Of a stretch of DNA of 6,548 nt, positions 3,329-6,548 are shown one piece after another. Made by a program: the position numbers and the translations under genes. The notes beneath the pieces are model-generated. The model had not been told where the DNA came from, ran no database searches, and saw only the letters and a list, made by a program, of their open reading frames with translations. The DNA lies in assembly GCA_937915725.1 (NCBI GenBank), contig CALGGV010000012.1, positions 1 to 6,548 on the forward strand. The letters run 5' to 3'. The DNA is from an uncultured Selenomonadales bacterium. GTDB taxonomy: Bacteria; Bacillota; Negativicutes; Selenomonadales; Selenomonadaceae. Position 1 is the first letter of the stretch. Every line of letters begins with the position of its first letter.

Positions 3329-3366
3329 ATCGGATTTTTAATTCTAAAAGAAAGTTTCAGCAACGA

Positions 3367-4776
3367 TTAAGCCTCTTTGAGTTTAGCCGCCTTTTGGACA
3401 GCCTCCTCAATTCCACCAACCATATAAAATGCGCCTTCCGGTAAATCGTCATACTTGCCGGAAAGAATTTCTTTAAAGCCGCGAATTGTGTCTTTCAAGG
3501 CAACATATTTACCGGGCGAGCCTGTGAACGCCTCAGCAACTGCGAACGGTTGAGACAAGAAACGCTGAATTTTGCGGGCGCGTGAAACTGTGCGTTTATC
3601 ATCTTCAGAAAGTTCTTCCATACCGAGAATAGCTATAATATCTTGCAATTCCTTATATTTTTGCAAAACTGCTTGAACGCCGCGTGCAACTTCGTAATGT
3701 TCCTGCCCAATAATATGTGGGTCCAAAATTCTTGAAGTTGAATCAAGCGGATCAACGGCGGGATAAATTCCCAATTCAGCAATTTGACGGCTTAAAACTG
3801 TTGTAGCGTCCAAGTGCGTAAAAGTTGCAGCAGGCGCAGGGTCTGTCAAGTCGTCCGCAGGAACATAAACAGCTTGTACTGAAGTGATTGAGCCGTGTTT
3901 AGTTGAAGTGATTCTTTCCTGCAACGCGCCAACGTCCGTTGTAAGTGTAGGCTGATAACCGACGGCGGAAGGCATACGCCCTAAAAGTGCGGAAACTTCC
4001 GAGCCTGCTTGAATAAATCTGAAAATGTTATCAATGAATAACAAAACGTCTTGCCCTTGCACGTCGCGGAAATATTCAGCCATTGTCAAGCCGGTTAAAG
4101 CAACGCGCATTCTTGCGCCGGGCGGTTCATTCATTTGCCCGTAAACAAGCGCGGTTTTATCGATAACGCCGGATTCTGTCATTTCTGTCCAAAGGTCGTT
4201 ACCTTCGCGGGTACGTTCGCCGACGCCGGAAAATACCGAGTAGCCGCCGTGCTCCGTTGCAATATTGTGAATCAGTTCCATAATTAAAACTGTTTTACCG
4301 ACGCCCGCGCCGCCAAATAATCCGATTTTACCACCGCGAGAATACGGCGCGATTAAGTCAACAACTTTAATTCCGGTTTCCAAAATTTGTGCTGAAGTTT
4401 CTTGTTCTTCAAAAGTTGGAGCCGGTCTGTGAATTGGCCAATTTTCTTTGTTGCCAACGGGCTTAGGATTGTTATCAACAGTTTGTCCCAAAACATTGAA
4501 GACGCGCCCTAAGCAAGCCTCACCAACAGGAACTGTGATAGGTGAGCCTAAATCTTCAGCTGTCATACCGCGCACAAGTCCATCAGTTGAACTCATAGCG
4601 ATACAACGTGTGACACTGTCGCCCAAATGTTGCATAACTTCAGCAATTAAATCAATTTCTACATCGCCGGATTTTCCGGTTATATGTACTGCGTTCAAGA
4701 TTTTTGGCAGTTCACCGGCTGGAAATTCCACGTCGACAACCGCGCCGATAACTTGAACTACTTTTCCTTTTGCCAA
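3367..4776 (-). CDS. atpD: F1Fo ATP synthase beta subunit
   Basis: The catalytic beta subunit, 469 aa, the usual family length. I choose TTG 4776 (MAKGKVVQVIGAVVDVEF). AAGGAG (4791-4786) lies 8 nt upstream of it, whereas the in-frame TTG at 4794 precedes the SD. The N-terminal beta-barrel spans roughly 1-80. In the nucleotide domain are Walker A GGAGVGKT (155-162), GERTREGND (186-194) with the catalytic Glu, and Walker B LLFIDN (245-250). ALLGRMPSAVGYQPTL and the signature PAVDPLDSTS (339-348) follow. In the C-terminal domain the DELSEED-type loop reads EELSEDDK (387-394). All catalytic residues I can check are present. It follows hicB by 26 bp in the same direction and precedes atpC by 218 bp. 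No promoter or terminator separates it from hicAB, so it is presumably read through from atpG. Membrane-associated complex; no residue here tells proton from sodium coupling. Confidence 0.98.
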   Translation of the reverse strand: MAKGKVVQVIGAVVDVEFPAGELPKILNAVHITGKSGDVEIDLIAEVMQHLGDSVTRCIAMSSTDGLVRGMTAEDLGSPITVPVGEACLGRVFNVLGQTVDNNPKPVGNKENWPIHRPAPTFEEQETSAQILETGIKVVDLIAPYSRGGKIGLFGGAGVGKTVLIMELIHNIATEHGGYSVFSGVGERTREGNDLWTEMTESGVIDKTALVYGQMNEPPGARMRVALTGLTMAEYFRDVQGQDVLLFIDNIFRFIQAGSEVSALLGRMPSAVGYQPTLTTDVGALQERITSTKHGSITSVQAVYVPADDLTDPAPAATFTHLDATTVLSRQIAELGIYPAVDPLDSTSRILDPHIIGQEHYEVARGVQAVLQKYKELQDIIAILGMEELSEDDKRTVSRARKIQRFLSQPFAVAEAFTGSPGKYVALKDTIRGFKEILSGKYDDLPEGAFYMVGGIEEAVQKAAKLKEA

Positions 4777-4802
4777 AAAAATTTCTCCTTTCAAATGTAA
4801 TA

Positions 4803-5246
4803 TTAGGGATTTACTAAACTGTTTTCAATTTTTTCAACGATTAATTTTTGTAACCATTTTGGCGGCTTTGTCGTACCCTCGTCCCAATTTTTTAAAGTAC
4901 GATAAGGCGCGCCGATTAAGTCCGATAATTCTTTTACCGACATTCCGGCTTTTTCCCGTGATTTATGAATTAGGTTTAATGATTCTTTCCATTCGTCAAA
5001 ATCAAACTCAATGATATTAACTATCGCATTTGGATATTCTGAAGTGTCAATATCGCTGACTTTTGAAGGCGGCGGGTAGTCTTTTTCCATAGGATCATCA
5101 AGCCACGTTCCTATAGCATCTTTAATCCAATACATAGCATCTGTTAAATCATCGCCTTGAGTAAGACAGCCTTGCAAATCAGGAACTACACCAACAAATT
5201 TGTTGTCTTCATCTTTAAAAAAAATTACCGGATAATAAACTTTCAT
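4803..5246 (-). CDS. hicB: HicB-type antitoxin with C-terminal helix-turn-helix
   Basis: Antitoxin partner of the HicA mRNA interferase. I choose ATG 5246 (MKVYYPVIFF), 147 aa: AGGTG lies 6 nt upstream, while the in-frame GTG at 5255 is part of that SD. Residues 1-85 are the degenerate RNase H-like HicB fold: FVGVVPDLQGCLTQGDDLTDAMYWIKDAIGTWL contains the PDLxGC.T.GD motif, followed by IEFDFDEW. Residues about 95-140 form an XRE-like helix-turn-helix (SREKAGMSVKELSDLIG, then YRTLKNWDEGTTKPPKWLQ). This domain usually binds the hicAB operator. The gene starts 5 nt after the hicA stop, typical of a coupled pair. The pair sits between atpG and atpD, and I see no operator-like palindrome or promoter ahead of it, so its usual autoregulation may be lost or redirected. 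Both domains look complete. Confidence 0.93.
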   Translation of the reverse strand: MKVYYPVIFFKDEDNKFVGVVPDLQGCLTQGDDLTDAMYWIKDAIGTWLDDPMEKDYPPPSKVSDIDTSEYPNAIVNIIEFDFDEWKESLNLIHKSREKAGMSVKELSDLIGAPYRTLKNWDEGTTKPPKWLQKLIVEKIENSLVNP

Positions 5247-5251
5247 AGCGT

Positions 5252-5449
5252 TCACCTACTTTTCAATCCTGCTTGTTTCAATATTGCTTGCTCTGTGCCT
5301 TTATCCAAATCGCCTTTGTGCATTGGTACGATTGTTCTAAGTTTTGTAATGGGATTGTACATTTTCTGATGACTACCGCCGCTGTTTGGAATTTTTTTAA
5401 ATCCGTTTTGTTGCAAAAACTGGATCATTTGTTTAGGTTTTAGTGGCAT
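5252..5449 (-). CDS. hicA: HicA-type toxin (mRNA interferase)
   Basis: A 65-aa protein of the HicA family, whose members fold like a double-stranded RNA-binding domain and cut mRNA. Visible family features are an N-terminal helix (KPKQMIQFLQQNGF), then GGSHQKMYN with the catalytic His (H27), the strand LRTIVPMH, and the C-terminal KGDLDKGTEQAILKQAGL. Length is normal and the catalytic His is present, so the toxin looks active. ATG 5449 lies 15 nt after the atpG stop; the only SD-like sequence is GGCGG, 9 nt upstream, which suggests weak translation or coupling to atpG. hicB follows by 5 nt. A toxin gene co-oriented inside an ATP synthase operon would be transcribed at a high housekeeping rate, so control by HicB protein or poor initiation seems necessary (inference). 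Confidence 0.94.
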   Translation of the reverse strand: MPLKPKQMIQFLQQNGFKKIPNSGGSHQKMYNPITKLRTIVPMHKGDLDKGTEQAILKQAGLKSR

Positions 5450-5464
5450 ATTTTTTTACCGCCG

Positions 5465-6538
5465 TTACTCAAGCGCATTTGCGCCGCCGACAATTTCGTT
5501 AATTTCATTGGTAATACCGGCTTGACGAACTTTATTGTAGTAAAGATTGAGTTTGCCGACGAGTTCCTGCGCGTTATCGGTAGCGTTGCTCATAGCGTTC
5601 ATTCGTGAAGAAAGTTCAGCCGCTGCGCTGTGTAACATTGCGCCGTAAATTCTGGTAGCGATTCTGCGCGGCAGAAAATCATTTAAAACCGATACAACGT
5701 TCGGTTCATAAATGTATTCTTCCTTAGCGGTAGTTTCAGAGGGAAAATCATCAGTAACCAGCGGTAAAAGTGTAACATCTTCCGGCGTACAACTTATCGC
5801 CGAATTAAAGCGCGTGTAAATCATTGTAACGTCAATAATTTCGCCGCTCATAAATCTTTCAATAATTAAATCTGCAATTTCTTTGGCGTAGTGATAATTT
5901 GGGCGTTCACTGATACCGGCATAATTTTTGATAATATTGTAGCCGCGTTGTTTGAAATGTGAAGTAGCTTTTCTGCCCACAGTTATTAATTCAATTTCAT
6001 CAACAAAATCTGCGTCTTTGAACTCTTTAGCAACGCTTAAATTGGCGGCAGTGCGTTTAGCTCCACCTTTAGCGGCGGCTTTTTGGGCGCGGAGTTGTTC
6101 GCCGTCAATTCCGCCTCTAAGGGCGGCTACGTTTTGTTTGTGAAAACTTTCTTCCTTTGCGGCGGCTGAATCTGAAGGGCTTGTGCCGTCATATTCTATA
6201 GTTTCGTGCGCCTCTTTTAAAACGTTGCTTGAGTACGCGCCCGCTAATCCTTTATCAGCCGCAATTACCAAAAATAAAAATTTTCCGTCCGTGCGTGACT
6301 GCGCCTCAATTAAACCTTGCCGCGTTGTTATGAAAGGGCTTTCACTTTCTGAAACGTTCATTTGTGTCATAATTCGGCGAATAATTTCCCGCGTTTTATC
6401 GACGTAAGGAATATTTGAAAGTAAAGTGTCGCGCGCAGCGTTGAAACGTGAACGCGCTATCATATCCATAGCGTTTGTAATTTTTTGGATAGATTTAACC
6501 GAGCGAATACGGCGGCGAATATTTTGTAAATTTGCCAA
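5465..6538 (-). CDS. atpG: F1Fo ATP synthase gamma subunit with a roughly 60-residue insertion
   Basis: The rotor shaft of F1. The likely start is TTG 6538 (MANLQNIRRRIRSV), by alignment with the family and by analogy with the T-run-TTG-GCA start of atpD. An in-frame TTG at 6544 also exists and the SD is outside the window. The product is 357 aa against about 280-290 usual. The N-terminal helix (NIRRRIRSVKSIQKITNAMDMIARSRFNAA) and C-terminal helix (SSRMNAMSNATDNA, then NLYYNKVRQAGITNEINEIVGGA) are well conserved. The Rossmann-like middle is recognisable as FLFLVIAADKGLAGAYSSNV, then IELITVGRKATSHF, then YTRFNSAISCTPEDVTLLPL. Between them (coordinates about 6017-6193) lies extra sequence rich in Ala, Lys, Glu and Gly (SDSAAAKEES, RAQKAAAKGGAKRTAANLS). 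This is not the site of the chloroplast/cyanobacterial insert, which follows the TLLPL segment. The frame is unbroken, so the protein is probably functional. hicA follows by 15 bp. Confidence 0.95.
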   Translation of the reverse strand: MANLQNIRRRIRSVKSIQKITNAMDMIARSRFNAARDTLLSNIPYVDKTREIIRRIMTQMNVSESESPFITTRQGLIEAQSRTDGKFLFLVIAADKGLAGAYSSNVLKEAHETIEYDGTSPSDSAAAKEESFHKQNVAALRGGIDGEQLRAQKAAAKGGAKRTAANLSVAKEFKDADFVDEIELITVGRKATSHFKQRGYNIIKNYAGISERPNYHYAKEIADLIIERFMSGEIIDVTMIYTRFNSAISCTPEDVTLLPLVTDDFPSETTAKEEYIYEPNVVSVLNDFLPRRIATRIYGAMLHSAAAELSSRMNAMSNATDNAQELVGKLNLYYNKVRQAGITNEINEIVGGANALE

Positions 6539-6548
6539 AAACAAAAAC

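Noticed and set aside
5450..5467. GTAACGGCG upstream of hicA matching the end of the atpC-leader inverted repeat, as a shared insertion scar
   Set aside because: The shared stretch is only 9 nt, no matching end exists on the hicB side, and the same word also occurs in the BRO remnant near 2540; chance is adequate.
5952..6143. Plus-strand open frame opposite the gamma-subunit insertion
   Set aside because: Its Ala-rich reading mirrors the Ala/Lys codons of atpG; it has no SD and is a shadow of the real gene.

Overview
The window comes from an AT-rich bacterial chromosome. Shine-Dalgarno (SD) sequences of the AAAGGAGG type, sigma-A promoters with 17-bp spacers, frequent TTG/GTG starts and an epsilon subunit with the ATP-binding signature known from Bacillus suggest a low-GC Bacillota, possibly Negativicutes. 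That assignment is inference; nothing here fixes the genus.

Layout. (1) 1-377, + strand: 3' end of clpX, closed by a bidirectional terminator. (2) 453-897, - strand: an unrecognised small protein gene with its own promoter, then tRNA-Ser(CGA) with its own promoter and terminator. (3) 958-1797: no ordinary gene, but a tandem array of four related cassettes of 202-219 bp in the order A-B-A'-B'. Each cassette has a - strand small-RNA transcription unit (near-perfect TTGACA/TATAAT promoter, about 110-135 nt, intrinsic terminator with a GNRA-type loop). Each also has a + strand promoter facing it about 33-45 nt away, a leader hairpin, an SD and an ATG-GAA-AA start. In the first three cassettes that start opens a 20-24 codon reading frame. 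In the fourth it is the start of a BRO-N antirepressor-like gene. (4) 1795-2660: that BRO-N plus GIY-YIG-like (T5orf172/MUG113) gene, whose C-terminal antirepressor domain is cut off by an apparent one-base frameshift, followed by a terminator. (5) 2723-6548, - strand: the end of the F1Fo ATP synthase operon, atpG - hicA - hicB - atpD - atpC.

The ATP synthase block has three oddities. A complete HicA/HicB toxin-antitoxin pair lies between atpG and atpD with gaps of only 15 and 26 bp and no promoter or terminator that I can see. The gamma subunit has an insertion of about 60 residues, rich in Ala and Lys. The atpD-atpC gap is 218 bp and holds a 157-bp segment bounded by a 13-bp inverted repeat, which separates a perfect SD from the atpC start.

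The best candidate for an undescribed system is the cassette array. Each cassette carries its own complementary element: one copy in the + promoter spacer, its reverse complement between the two start sites, and another copy in the - promoter spacer. The sequence of the element differs between the A and B types and between B and B', but the complementarity is kept. Wobble pairs are arranged so that one stem is favoured in the - strand RNA and another in the + strand RNA. Placed upstream of an antirepressor-type gene, this recalls RNA control of antirepressors in phages P1/P7 (C4) and P22 (sar), but the architecture is different and the function is inference.
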